DNA from: Acidobacteriaceae bacterium | GTDB lineage: Bacteria > Acidobacteriota > Terriglobia > Terriglobales > Acidobacteriaceae | NCBI GenBank assembly: GCA_025356095.1 | Contig: JANXUR010000077.1 | Coordinates: forward strand, 1 to 64,000 | Length of the DNA stretch: 64,000 bases | Direction: 5' to 3' | Part shown: positions 34,664-43,398 of the stretch, piece after piece | How positions within the stretch are numbered: position 1 is the first letter of the stretch | Layout: each line of letters begins with the position of its first letter | Translations under genes and position numbers: made by a program | Notes under the pieces: generated by a model | What the model was told of the DNA's origin: nothing | What the model saw: the letters and a program-made list of their open reading frames with translations, nothing else | Database searches by the model: none

Positions 34664-36142
34664 CTAGCGCACGGCCTGGCCCAAAGTTGGCCGGACTTCT
34701 TGCTGCAGCGCTTGGGTGGCGTCCCAACCGCCGCCTAGCGCTTTCACCAAATAGATCGAGGTAATCATCTGCTGGCCGAGCAACTGCGAGGCAATCCGCT
34801 GATTGCTGAGCAGCGCGGTCTGCGCGGTGATCACATCAAGATAGGTGGTGAGGCCGCCCGTATAGCGATTGTTTGCGAGATCCAGAGTGCGGCGGGAATC
34901 ATCCACCGCAGCTTGTTGCGTCTTTGCCGCCTGGGTAAGCGACGCGAGTCCGGAGAGTCCGTCTTCTACCTGCTGGAATGCCACCAGCACGGACTGGCGG
35001 TAGTTGGCAACCGATTCGTCGTAGGCCGCTTGAGACGCCGCAAGATTGGCGCGATTGCGTCCGCCGTTGAAGACGGGCTGCAACAAGTCGCCACCCAGTG
35101 CCCACACGGCACTGGGCGCGCTGAGCAGGGTGGCAATGTCACGAGACTGCACTCCACCGCCTCCATTGAGCGTGATGTGCGGGTAAAAGGCCGCCGTCGC
35201 CAAACCGACTTGCGCGTTCTGGTAAGCCATTTGGCGCTCAGTATAGGCGATGTCCGGCCGACGTTCGAGCACGTCCGAGGGCACGCCAATCGGCACCAGC
35301 GGAGTTGCCGCTACCAGTGGCGAGGTGGCCAGCGTGAAGCTTGAGGCGGACTTGCCTACCAGCACGGCAATGGCATGTTCGTACTGCGCCCGCTGTTGTG
35401 CCACCAGTGCCAACTGGGTCGCCGTCGCATCGAGTAATGCCGCTTGTTGTGCCACTTCCAGTCCGGACGAGACTCCGCCGTCATGCCGGCGGTTCACCAA
35501 ATCCAGACCCTTTTGCTCGATTTCGACGGACTGCCGTACCACGTCGGCTTCGCGATCCAACTCCCGCAGGGTGAAATAATCGGCCGCCAGTTCTGCAGTA
35601 AGGATGAGGCGTACATTTTCGCGGTCGGCGGCGCTCGCTTGCAGGGATGCATTCGCGGCTTCCAAGGTGTGGCGCACCCGTCCGAATAAATCCACTTCGT
35701 AGCTGACAGAAAAAGGGATGGCGAACTGATTCTGCGTCACCGGCAGGCTGGGAACTGTGGTGGAAGAAACTGGGCGGTTGCCGGAGATGCGCTGACGCTG
35801 AAGGTTCGGGTCTGCACTCACCTGCGGAAAATACGCTGCGGAAGCCACCTGGGCCAACGAGCGCGCCTGCGACAGGCGATCCTCCGCGGCAGCCAGCGAC
35901 TGGTTAGCCTGCAGCAAATCCTGTTCCAATTGATCCAGTTCAGCGTCGTGAAACAACTGCCACCACGCACCCTTGGGAATGGCATCCTTCGGGGCTGCCG
36001 CCTGCCAAGGGCCCTGCCCCTTCCACGCGGGTGGCGTGGGGGCGGCAGCTCGCTGATAGCGCGGCCCCACTGAGCACCCGGTTAGCAGCGCAGCGGCAAG
36101 CACCGGGATAAGCAAGGGGATGGCCCGTGAACGCGTCGTCAC
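34664..36142 (-). CDS. Outer-membrane efflux lipoprotein (NodT/OprM type)
   Basis: 492 residues. A lipoprotein signal has lipobox LLTGC, with Cys 23 acylated. VGPRYQRA after the Cys is the family start. Two repeated outer-membrane-factor halves follow with long alpha-helical segments (LEQDLLQANQSLAAAEDRL), and RPDIAYTERQ marks the midpoint. It forms the outer channel of the tripartite pump. It overlaps the adaptor gene by four bases and is the last gene of the efflux operon. Confidence 0.93.
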   Translation of the reverse strand: MTTRSRAIPLLIPVLAAALLTGCSVGPRYQRAAAPTPPAWKGQGPWQAAAPKDAIPKGAWWQLFHDAELDQLEQDLLQANQSLAAAEDRLSQARSLAQVASAAYFPQVSADPNLQRQRISGNRPVSSTTVPSLPVTQNQFAIPFSVSYEVDLFGRVRHTLEAANASLQASAADRENVRLILTAELAADYFTLRELDREADVVRQSVEIEQKGLDLVNRRHDGGVSSGLEVAQQAALLDATATQLALVAQQRAQYEHAIAVLVGKSASSFTLATSPLVAATPLVPIGVPSDVLERRPDIAYTERQMAYQNAQVGLATAAFYPHITLNGGGGVQSRDIATLLSAPSAVWALGGDLLQPVFNGGRNRANLAASQAAYDESVANYRQSVLVAFQQVEDGLSGLASLTQAAKTQQAAVDDSRRTLDLANNRYTGGLTTYLDVITAQTALLSNQRIASQLLGQQMITSIYLVKALGGGWDATQALQQEVRPTLGQAVR

Positions 36143-37479
36143 CGCTGCTTGCCTCCGCTGCCTACTGGAGCAGGCTGCGTGGCACCCGGACTTGCCCCAG
36201 AGGGCACCGCAGGTTGGGCGACGGGTTGCACCGCAGGTTGCCCCGCAGGTTGCCCGGCGGGTTGCGCCACATGTACCTGCTGACCTTGTTCCAACCCATC
36301 CGAGGGATTGATGATGATCGGGTCGCTTGCTTCAACTCCGCCCAATACTTCAACCGTGGCGCCGAAATCGCGGCCAATGGTGATGGGGTGGAAGCTGACC
36401 TTGGAGTCTTGATTGACGAGGGCTACCTGAGAACCTTCGGCGCGAAATATTATCGTGTTCACCGGGACGGTGAGACGTTGAACCTTGCTGCCAGCGGAAA
36501 AATGCACTTGCCCAAACGAGCCGGGTAGCAACTTGTTGCCGGAATTCGGGACGTCCACCTCTGTGCGCAGGGTGCGGGTCGCGGGGTCAATTGCTTGTGC
36601 GGTGCGCGCTACGGTGCCGAAGAACTTCTGCCCCGGAAGCTCCTGCACCGTGAGAACGGATTTGGTTCCGACCTTGATTGCCGCCCGGTAGGCCTGCGGT
36701 ACGCTCACGTAAACCCGCAATACATCCACCCGGGCAACTACAAATAGCTCCTTTCCCGCCGAGCCTGCGTTGATGAGTGCGCCGGGATCCACGTTGCGGC
36801 GGATGAGCACGCCGGAGAACGGCGCATAGACACTCTTGAACGACTCCAACTCCTCCAACCGGCGGACGTTGGCAGCCACCGCAGCAAGGTTAGCCAGCGC
36901 CTGCTGATACCCACTGGCTTGCTGGTCAGCTTCCTGCTGCGAAACCGAATCCGTCTTGCGCAAACCCGCCCAACGATCCGCAGAGAGCTTCGCCAAGTCG
37001 AGCTGCGCTTTGGCTTGCTCGCGGCTGGCACGCGCCTGCAAAAGCTCCTGATCCACTTCCGGGGTGTCAATCGAGGCCAGCAGGTCGCCCTTTTTCACCG
37101 GACTGCCAATGTCTTTGTACCAGCGCAGCAAGTATCCGTTGGTGCGGGCAAAAATGGAAGACTCCTCAAACGCCTCCGTGCTGCCCGGCAGAACCAGTTC
37201 GTCACTGCCCAACTCGCTCGTCGGCAGAACTACGGCCACGGTGGGGACTGCGGCGGCTTCAGTATCCCGCGCTAGCGCATGGGCCTCGGTGCGACGGCTA
37301 AGGAAGGTCACCAGACCCGCCGTCAGCAGAACCAGCAATATTGCCCCGAAAAGAACCAACAATCGGCTGGCAGGGGCGGGAGGCATGGTTGGTGGCCGTT
37401 CGATCTCAGGATGTACAGGATGAACGGCGTGAGCGGGAGAGGGCTGCTGTGGCCCCGGGTTGCGCGGTTCTACCGACAT
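36139..37479 (-). CDS. RND efflux periplasmic adaptor (membrane fusion protein)
   Basis: 446 residues. A Pro/His-rich cytoplasmic start precedes one membrane helix (about 40-60), then the biotinyl-lipoyl half GYLLRWYKDIGSPVKKGDLL, an alpha-hairpin (about 145-210), the second lipoyl half FKSVYAPFSGVLIRR and a beta-barrel. The C-terminal 45 residues are low-complexity X-Gln-Pro-Ala repeats encoded by 12-bp units. It bridges the permease and the outer channel. It lies 70 bp after the permease stop. Confidence 0.93.
   Translation of the reverse strand: MSVEPRNPGPQQPSPAHAVHPVHPEIERPPTMPPAPASRLLVLFGAILLVLLTAGLVTFLSRRTEAHALARDTEAAAVPTVAVVLPTSELGSDELVLPGSTEAFEESSIFARTNGYLLRWYKDIGSPVKKGDLLASIDTPEVDQELLQARASREQAKAQLDLAKLSADRWAGLRKTDSVSQQEADQQASGYQQALANLAAVAANVRRLEELESFKSVYAPFSGVLIRRNVDPGALINAGSAGKELFVVARVDVLRVYVSVPQAYRAAIKVGTKSVLTVQELPGQKFFGTVARTAQAIDPATRTLRTEVDVPNSGNKLLPGSFGQVHFSAGSKVQRLTVPVNTIIFRAEGSQVALVNQDSKVSFHPITIGRDFGATVEVLGGVEASDPIIINPSDGLEQGQQVHVAQPAGQPAGQPAVQPVAQPAVPSGASPGATQPAPVGSGGKQR
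36213..36266. repeat. 12-bp tandem repeat inside the adaptor gene
   Basis: About four and a half units of a GTTGCNCCGCAG-like 12-mer start at 36213, 36225, 36237, 36249 and 36261. On the minus strand they encode the Gln-Pro-Ala-rich tail. The unit length keeps the frame, so copy number could vary without harm. Confidence 0.75.
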
Positions 37480-37549
37480 AACGATTCTCCATCTGCTGTT
37501 GCCATCGCGCTACTTGGACGCATCGCACTGACCAATCGATCCATTTGTC

Positions 37550-40500
37550 TCATTGTGACTCCGCTCCGGCAGCAACCTGTTTCCGCGCAAATCGCGGGCC
37601 ATGAATGATGGCGAACACGCTGGGTACAAAGAACAAAGTCGCCACCGTGGCAAATAGCAGACCGCCAATCACCGCACGGCCCAGCGGAGCATTCTGCTCG
37701 CCACCTTCCCCGAACCCAAGCGCCATTGGCACCATTCCAATGATCATTGCCAACGCCGTCATTAGCACCGGGCGAATGCGGGTATAGCCCGCCTCCAGCA
37801 TCGCCAGCACCGGCGCAATCCCATTATCCATCCGATCGCGCGCAAAAGAGACCATCAGGATGGAGTTCGCTGTGGCCACTCCCATACACATCACGGCGCC
37901 CGTCAGCGACGGTACGTTCAGTGTGGTTCGGGTCAGCAGCAGAGTCCAGCAGATACCGGCCAGTGCGCCCGGCAGTGCAGTAATGATGATGAGCGGGTCG
38001 AGCCAAGACTGGAAGTTCACCACGATCAACAAATAGACCAGCAAGATCGCACCCAGCAATCCGATGCCGAGGCCAATGAACGAGGTGCGCATGGTCTCGA
38101 TCTGTCCGCGAACCACAATGCGGGTGCCGCGCGGCAGGGCGTCTTGAAAGGGCTTAAGTGCCGCGCCGATGTCGGTGGCGACACCACCCAAGTCCCTGCC
38201 CTGCGTACTGACGTACACGTCAACCACCGGTTGCACGTTGTAGTGGTTCACCACCAGGGGACGGGCTGCCGGGCTCAACTGTGCCAGATTGCCCAAGACT
38301 TGCGGGGATTGCGCCGTCGCACTCGTTACCGGTGTGTTCATCAAGTCCTGCACAGACGTCATGCGATACTGCGGGCTCTGAATCGCCACCGGGTAGGTGA
38401 CGCCATTTTTGGGATTGAGCCAGTAGGTGGGCGCGGTTTGAAAACTGCCGCTCAACGAAATCAGTACACTCTGCGCCACGTCCCGAGCATTCAACCCCAC
38501 TTGATTAATCCGCGTTCGATCCATATCCAGATGCAGGGTCGGCAAACCATTCATCTGTTGCACATGCACGTCTGCGGTGCCAGGAATCTGGCGAATGCGA
38601 TTAGAAATTTTCTGCGCCAGACTGTAGTTCGTCCGCACATCTGCGCCGAGGATTTGTATATCTACCGGCGCGGGCAAGCCAAAGTTAAGAATTTGAGAAA
38701 CGATATCTGCTGGCTGAAAGAAGAACTCCACCCCGGGAAAGCGTGCAGGTAGCTCCTGCCGCAAATGGCGGATGTAATCCTCCGTTGGATGATGATGCTT
38801 GGGATCGAGGGCAATCAGGATTTCCGCGTCGTTACTACCGACCACACCCGAGTTGGAATAGGAGAGATTAACGCCCGAGTAGGGTAGCCCGATGTTGTCC
38901 AGTACGGTCTGCAACTCGTCCTTGGGAATCTCGCTGCGCAGCACCTGTTCCACTTGATCGGTAAGGTGAGCTGTCTCTTCAATGCGCAAGCCGGGGCGGG
39001 CGCGCAGATGCAGCCGTAGCAGCCCTGCATCCACCTGAGGGAAAAAATCCTGGCCCAAAACGAGAACCAACGCGAGTGACAACAGGCAGAAGGCGAGGAA
39101 CCCGGTTGCGAACAGCTTACGATGCTCGATTGTGGCTTCTAACAATTGAAAGTAGCCACCACGGAAGCGCTCAAACTGACGCTCAAATCCTCGCTGAAAG
39201 CGGCCCAGAACACTCTTCGGCTTTTCGGGGCGATGTTCGTGTCCACGCATGATGAACAGGACGAGCGTCGGAATCAGCGTCCGCGAAAGCAGGTACGAGG
39301 CCAGCATGGCAAAGCTGACCGCTTCGGCCAGCGGCACGAATAAAAACTTCGCCACGCCACTCAGAAAAAACATCGGGATAAACACGATGCAAATGCTGAG
39401 GGTGGAGACTAGCGCCGGTACCGCGATTTGCTGTGCACCATCTAGAATCGCCTGCTGCATCTCCTTGCCCATCGCCAGATTCCGCTCGATGTTCTCAATC
39501 TCAACGGTCGCGTCATCCACCAAAATGCCTACCGCCAGCGCCAGTCCTCCCAGCGTCATGATGTTGATGGTCTGCCCCATGGCGCTAAGGGCAAGAATGG
39601 AAGCGAAGATCGAAAGCGGAATCGAGAGGGCAATAATGACCGTGGGGCGCCAATCCCCCAGAAACAACAGAATCATCGCTGCCGTAAGGCAGGCAGCGAT
39701 TAAGCCTTCGCGGATGACGCCATCAATCGAGGCGCGCACAAAGAGAGACTGATCGAAGAGGGCGCGAATGGTGAGTTCCGGCGGCAAAGCCTGTGCGGCG
39801 CGGGGCACCATGTCTTTCACTGCATTCACCACCGTGATGGTGGAAGACCCGCCGACCTTGAAGATGGACATCAGCACGCCGCGCACGCCGTCCTGCCGCA
39901 CAATGTTGGTCTGGGGGCCGAAGCCATCGCGCACGTGCGCCACATCGCGCAGGTACAGGGTTGCGCCGTTCGCTGTCCGCACTGGCAGGTCATTCAGTTC
40001 GGCAATGCTTTGCGGATTGCCGTTCATCTCAACGTTGAACTCCGTGGCTCCAATCTTGGTGGTGCCAGAGGGCAAAATAAGGTTTTGTGCGGCAACGGCA
40101 TTCACAATGTCCAGCGGGGCCAGCCCGAACTGCTGCAATTTGGGTGCATCCAGGTCCACTTGAATCTGGCGTGGCTCCCCGCCAAACGGATACGGCGTGG
40201 CCGCCCCTTGCACAGTCGCCAACTGGGTGCGCAAAAAATTCTGCCCCAGATCGAATAGTTGCGGCTCCGGCAAAGTCTTGCTGCTCAACCCTAACTGCAC
40301 AATCGGGGTAGTGGAAGCGCTGTAGTTGATCACCAGCGGCGGCACCGTGCCTACCGGCAGGCCCCGCAACACCGTTTGGCTCATCGCCGTCACCTGCGAA
40401 ACGGCGGTGGAGATATTCACATTTGGCCGGAAGAATATCTTGATGACCGCAATGCCCCCCAGCGATTGCGATTCAATGTGCTCAACGTCGTTCACCGTCA

Positions 40501-40717
40501 CCGTGTAACCGCGCTCGGCGTTGCTGACGATGCGCTCTGCCATTTCCTGCGGCGCCAGCCCGGTATAGGTCCATACCACGCTCACCACGGGTATGTTGAT
40601 ATTAGGAAAGATGTCCACCGGAGTACGCGCAATGGTGATGGGGGTCAGAATAATGATCAGCAGCGCCATCACCACAAAGGTGTAGGGACGTCTGAGCGCT
40701 AAGGCAACAATCCACAT
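37550..40717 (-). CDS. RND-family efflux permease (AcrB/MdtBC-like)
   Basis: 1055 residues with 12 helices and two large periplasmic loops. TM4 has the proton-relay pair D401-D402 in VGILVDDATVEIENIERN, and RTPVDIFPNINIPVVSVVW and SLGGIAVIKIFF are standard. It is HAE-type rather than heavy-metal type by these features. It exports drugs or envelope compounds using the proton gradient, and the substrate is unknown. It is the first gene of the operon with the adaptor and outer channel. No local regulator gene is adjacent. Confidence 0.94.
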   Translation of the reverse strand: MWIVALALRRPYTFVVMALLIIILTPITIARTPVDIFPNINIPVVSVVWTYTGLAPQEMAERIVSNAERGYTVTVNDVEHIESQSLGGIAVIKIFFRPNVNISTAVSQVTAMSQTVLRGLPVGTVPPLVINYSASTTPIVQLGLSSKTLPEPQLFDLGQNFLRTQLATVQGAATPYPFGGEPRQIQVDLDAPKLQQFGLAPLDIVNAVAAQNLILPSGTTKIGATEFNVEMNGNPQSIAELNDLPVRTANGATLYLRDVAHVRDGFGPQTNIVRQDGVRGVLMSIFKVGGSSTITVVNAVKDMVPRAAQALPPELTIRALFDQSLFVRASIDGVIREGLIAACLTAAMILLFLGDWRPTVIIALSIPLSIFASILALSAMGQTINIMTLGGLALAVGILVDDATVEIENIERNLAMGKEMQQAILDGAQQIAVPALVSTLSICIVFIPMFFLSGVAKFLFVPLAEAVSFAMLASYLLSRTLIPTLVLFIMRGHEHRPEKPKSVLGRFQRGFERQFERFRGGYFQLLEATIEHRKLFATGFLAFCLLSLALVLVLGQDFFPQVDAGLLRLHLRARPGLRIEETAHLTDQVEQVLRSEIPKDELQTVLDNIGLPYSGVNLSYSNSGVVGSNDAEILIALDPKHHHPTEDYIRHLRQELPARFPGVEFFFQPADIVSQILNFGLPAPVDIQILGADVRTNYSLAQKISNRIRQIPGTADVHVQQMNGLPTLHLDMDRTRINQVGLNARDVAQSVLISLSGSFQTAPTYWLNPKNGVTYPVAIQSPQYRMTSVQDLMNTPVTSATAQSPQVLGNLAQLSPAARPLVVNHYNVQPVVDVYVSTQGRDLGGVATDIGAALKPFQDALPRGTRIVVRGQIETMRTSFIGLGIGLLGAILLVYLLIVVNFQSWLDPLIIITALPGALAGICWTLLLTRTTLNVPSLTGAVMCMGVATANSILMVSFARDRMDNGIAPVLAMLEAGYTRIRPVLMTALAMIIGMVPMALGFGEGGEQNAPLGRAVIGGLLFATVATLFFVPSVFAIIHGPRFARKQVAAGAESQ

Positions 40718-40776
40718 AAATGATTAGACGTAATTCTGCGAACTTTTCTGCATTTTTTTTTGCGGAAAGCTGAGGC

Positions 40777-40786
40777 TCAACGTTGA
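40777..40786. promoter_or_regulatory. Palindromic operator candidate before the RND operon
   Basis: TCAACGTTGA is a perfect 10-bp palindrome, extended imperfectly by GAG/CTC on the flanks. It lies between a TATAAT box (40805-40810, minus strand) and the permease start, the place where a repressor would act. A run of about nine A follows on the transcribed strand. The -35 region is weak. Confidence 0.4.
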
Positions 40787-40913
40787 ATCTCAACAATGAG
40801 AAGTATTATACGGCACACTCGCGAGCTACGAGGGCAAGTGAATGAATGGGGTCGGGCCGCAGCGACTGGTTCCCTCACCCATGCCAACGGGCCAGAGGTG
40901 CCGCCAGAGTGGT

Positions 40914-40990
40914 TGGTGGGCGATTAGGGATTCGAACCCCAGACCCCTTCCGTGTAAAGGAAGTGCTCTAACCAGCTGAGCTAATCGCCC
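40914..40990 (-). tRNA. tRNA-Val (TAC)
   Basis: 77 nt. Acceptor GGGCGAT/ATCGCCC, D-arm TAGCTCAGCTGG, anticodon stem CTTCC/GGAAG around TTTACAC (anticodon TAC), T-arm GGTTCGAATCC, discriminator A and encoded CCA. Confidence 0.97.
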
Positions 40991-41290
40991 TTATGTTCAG
41001 GAGGCTGTGGGCAGCCTGCGGGTACCGTGACTCGCTGTCCTTTTGCAGTACTCCTTCAGTATAGGGAAGTGGCAGTCTCGGGGTCAAAGAACATTAAGGA
41101 ATCGCGCGGTCGTGGGTTCCAAATGGGAACGCAACAAGCGATAAATGCGTTCAACCTTCTTGGCTTAAGCGCGTGGGCTGCTTACAATTGAGGGAGGGGG
41201 TGAGGATTTTGCCGCAAAACCGGCGGAAACTCACTTTTTTGCTAATTTTTTCGCGGCAATTTTTCGCAGCCACCTCGCAGACCCATCTAC
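40991..41290. other. 300-bp interval without a recognised gene
   Basis: It contains homopolymer-rich stretches (TTTTTT twice and TTTTT between 41230 and 41270) and a purine run near 41190-41210 next to the SDR stop. A 40-codon minus-strand frame beginning GTG at about 41272 is open but has no convincing ribosome site. I assign no function. Confidence 0.4.
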
Positions 41291-42181
41291 CTACGAACCC
41301 GAACCAGCGCCCGCGCGCCTTGCGTTGAGTGAGGGCGGGTTGTACAAGTCCACGCCAAACACCTGCCGGGCTTTTGCTGCAAACACTTGGTCGTCCGGCT
41401 CAGCAAACAGCGCGACCCACTCTTCCGCCGACATCCTGTCGCGCGCCTCGGCCAGCACTTCAGCATCCGCACCAACCGGATATCGCACTTTTTTGCCACC
41501 CTCCTGCACTGCGTCATAGATGGCGCGCGCCACCGCATCCGGCAGAGTGCCACCTTCCATTTGCGCGCCAAACATGCGATAGAGCCGCCCCATCGCACGT
41601 TGATAAGAGTGCCCCTCAGGCATGGTGCTTTCGCCTTTGCTCCAAATTGGCGTAAGAATCACGCCCGGCTCGATGATCGCCACGCCGATGCCAAACTCGC
41701 GGACTTCCATGGCCAGGGCCTCGCTCACCGCCCCCAGCGCAAACTTGGTGGCGGTGTAATAGGCGTGGCAGCCGAGCGTCATGTGGCCGAGCATCGAAGT
41801 GACGTTAACCACGGTGCCGCTGCGCCGCTCGCGCATCCCGGGTAGCACCGCCTGCATCATCCGCACCGCGCCGAAAAAATTGGTCTCAAACATCGCCCGG
41901 ATGTGCGACATGGGCATCAGTTCGACTGCGCCGCCCTGCCCGATGCCTGCATTGTTTACCAGAACGTCAATCGTGCCTGCCTGTTGCAAAACGCTGGCCA
42001 CGCAGGCTTGTACGCTGCCGTCGCTGTTCACGTCGAGAGCCACGGGCAAAAGGTTGGCGTGAACCGGAACCACTTCGGGTTTGCGGGCTCCGGCAAACAC
42101 CGTATAACCCTGCTGCGCGAAGTAAAGCGCGGTTGCAAGGCCGATACCGGTGCTGGTTCCAGTGATGAGTGCATTAGGCAT
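41291..42181 (-). CDS. Short-chain dehydrogenase/reductase
   Basis: 296 residues from the ATG at 42181. The cofactor loop TGTSTGIG is at 8-15, NNAG at 76-79, and the catalytic set is S129, Y142 and K146 (YxxxK). The C-terminal region of about 110 residues, after PGVILTPIW, is the variable substrate-binding part. It is an NAD(P)-dependent oxidoreductase with unknown substrate. The longer frame upstream adds Cys-rich residues that look non-coding. Confidence 0.88.
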   Translation of the reverse strand: MPNALITGTSTGIGLATALYFAQQGYTVFAGARKPEVVPVHANLLPVALDVNSDGSVQACVASVLQQAGTIDVLVNNAGIGQGGAVELMPMSHIRAMFETNFFGAVRMMQAVLPGMRERRSGTVVNVTSMLGHMTLGCHAYYTATKFALGAVSEALAMEVREFGIGVAIIEPGVILTPIWSKGESTMPEGHSYQRAMGRLYRMFGAQMEGGTLPDAVARAIYDAVQEGGKKVRYPVGADAEVLAEARDRMSAEEWVALFAEPDDQVFAAKARQVFGVDLYNPPSLNARRAGAGSGS

Positions 42182-42236
42182 GGCGGCACCATAGCACACT
42201 TGCCAGCCGGTTTGCCCCCCCATCTTCGTACACATC

Positions 42237-42273
42237 GCTAGCACTGGCTAGCACTGGCTAGCACATGGCTAGC
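42237..42273. repeat. 10-bp tandem repeat with GCTAGC cores
   Basis: GCTAGCACTG is repeated twice, then a third, slightly altered copy ends in another GCTAGC. It lies in the divergent gap between the SDR and the deacetylase gene, where regulatory sites for both would be expected. Confidence 0.6.
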
Positions 42274-42315
42274 TTATCGCAGGCACTTTTGCCGAGGGTG
42301 CATTATGCTTGACGG

Positions 42316-43188
42316 GTGCGCCGACTGATCATCAACGCCGACGACTATGGCATGACGCCGGGAATCAACCGTTCGATTCGCGAGTGCCATGCGGCAGGCA
42401 CGGTGACCTCTGCAACACTGATGGCGAACGGTCCGGCGTTTGGCGATGCCGTCACCGGCGCGGCGCAGGTGCCCCGGCTGGGAGTAGGCTGCCATGTGGT
42501 GCTGGTGGATGGCGTGCCTGTATGCGATCCCCACAGTGTGCCTTCCTTGCTGGACTCTGACGACCGAAGCCGCTTTCCCAATGGACTGGACACGGTAGCG
42601 CCGCGCGCGTGGCTGGGCAAATTGAACGCAGAAGAGATCGAAGCCGAAGCTGCGGCGCAGATTCGCAAGCTGCAAGCCGCAGGCATCGCCGTGGATCATG
42701 TGGATACACACAAGCACACGCATATGTTTCCGCAAGTGCTGCGGCCCCTGTTGCGCGCAGCCAAAGCTTGCGGAGTGCGTGCGGTGCGCAATCCCTTTGT
42801 GCCGCCATTGTCACTGGCCACGGTGCGGCGGGTGGCAGGGCATCCCGCATTGTGGAAGCGCTTTGTGCAAACGCGGTTATTGCGCACCATGGCCAAAGCT
42901 TTTCAGCAGGAAGTAGCAGCGCAGGGCTTTGCCACCACCCAAGGCAGCCTTGGTGTGGTTGCCACTGGCGCAGTGAACCAGCCGCTGTTTCTGGCCATCC
43001 TGCGCAGCCTGCCAGAAGGCACGTGGGAGTTCGTCTGCCATCCCGGGTATGACGACGCTGATCTGGCACAAGTGCGCACCCGACTGCGAGCATCGCGCGA
43101 AAGAGAGATGGAAGCACTGACTTCGCCGGAGGCCCGTGTGGCGCTGCACGAGAGCGGCGTGGAACTGACTACCTTCGGCGATTTGTAA
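42316..43188 (+). CDS. ChbG/HpnK (YdjC) family polysaccharide deacetylase-like protein
   Basis: 290 residues starting at GTG. Family motifs are INADDYGMTPG (metal Asp 9-10), GCHVVLVDG with H60, VDTHKHTHMFP with H132, H134 and H136, and EFVCHPGYDD near the end. Members remove acetyl groups from chitin oligosaccharides (ChbG) or act in hopanoid side-chain synthesis (HpnK). The DGVPV segment after H60 resembles HpnK, but no other hopanoid gene is present. It lies 210 bp before bshA. Confidence 0.8.
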   Translation: MRRLIINADDYGMTPGINRSIRECHAAGTVTSATLMANGPAFGDAVTGAAQVPRLGVGCHVVLVDGVPVCDPHSVPSLLDSDDRSRFPNGLDTVAPRAWLGKLNAEEIEAEAAAQIRKLQAAGIAVDHVDTHKHTHMFPQVLRPLLRAAKACGVRAVRNPFVPPLSLATVRRVAGHPALWKRFVQTRLLRTMAKAFQQEVAAQGFATTQGSLGVVATGAVNQPLFLAILRSLPEGTWEFVCHPGYDDADLAQVRTRLRASREREMEALTSPEARVALHESGVELTTFGDL

Positions 43189-43271
43189 GTCTGGTTTGAG
43201 TCGCAATGCTTTGTGCGCTGTCGGTAGAGAACCGCGAACTTGGATGGGGCGTACGATGAACGATGTACGAC

Positions 43272-43299
43272 GAACGAGGCACTATGAACGAGGCACGAT
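43272..43299. repeat. 14-bp direct repeat upstream of bshA
   Basis: GAACGAGGCACTAT is followed directly by GAACGAGGCACGAT (one difference), within a longer ATGAAYGA-like repetitive stretch between the deacetylase gene and bshA. No function is assigned. Confidence 0.6.
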
Positions 43300-43398
43300 G
43301 AATAAGGAAAGACGAATGCCTCCCCGCTGAATCCTTGCCTGCATTCGGCCATCCAATACACGGTGCAACATTCCCCGAAAGGGCTGGTCTGGCTGAAG

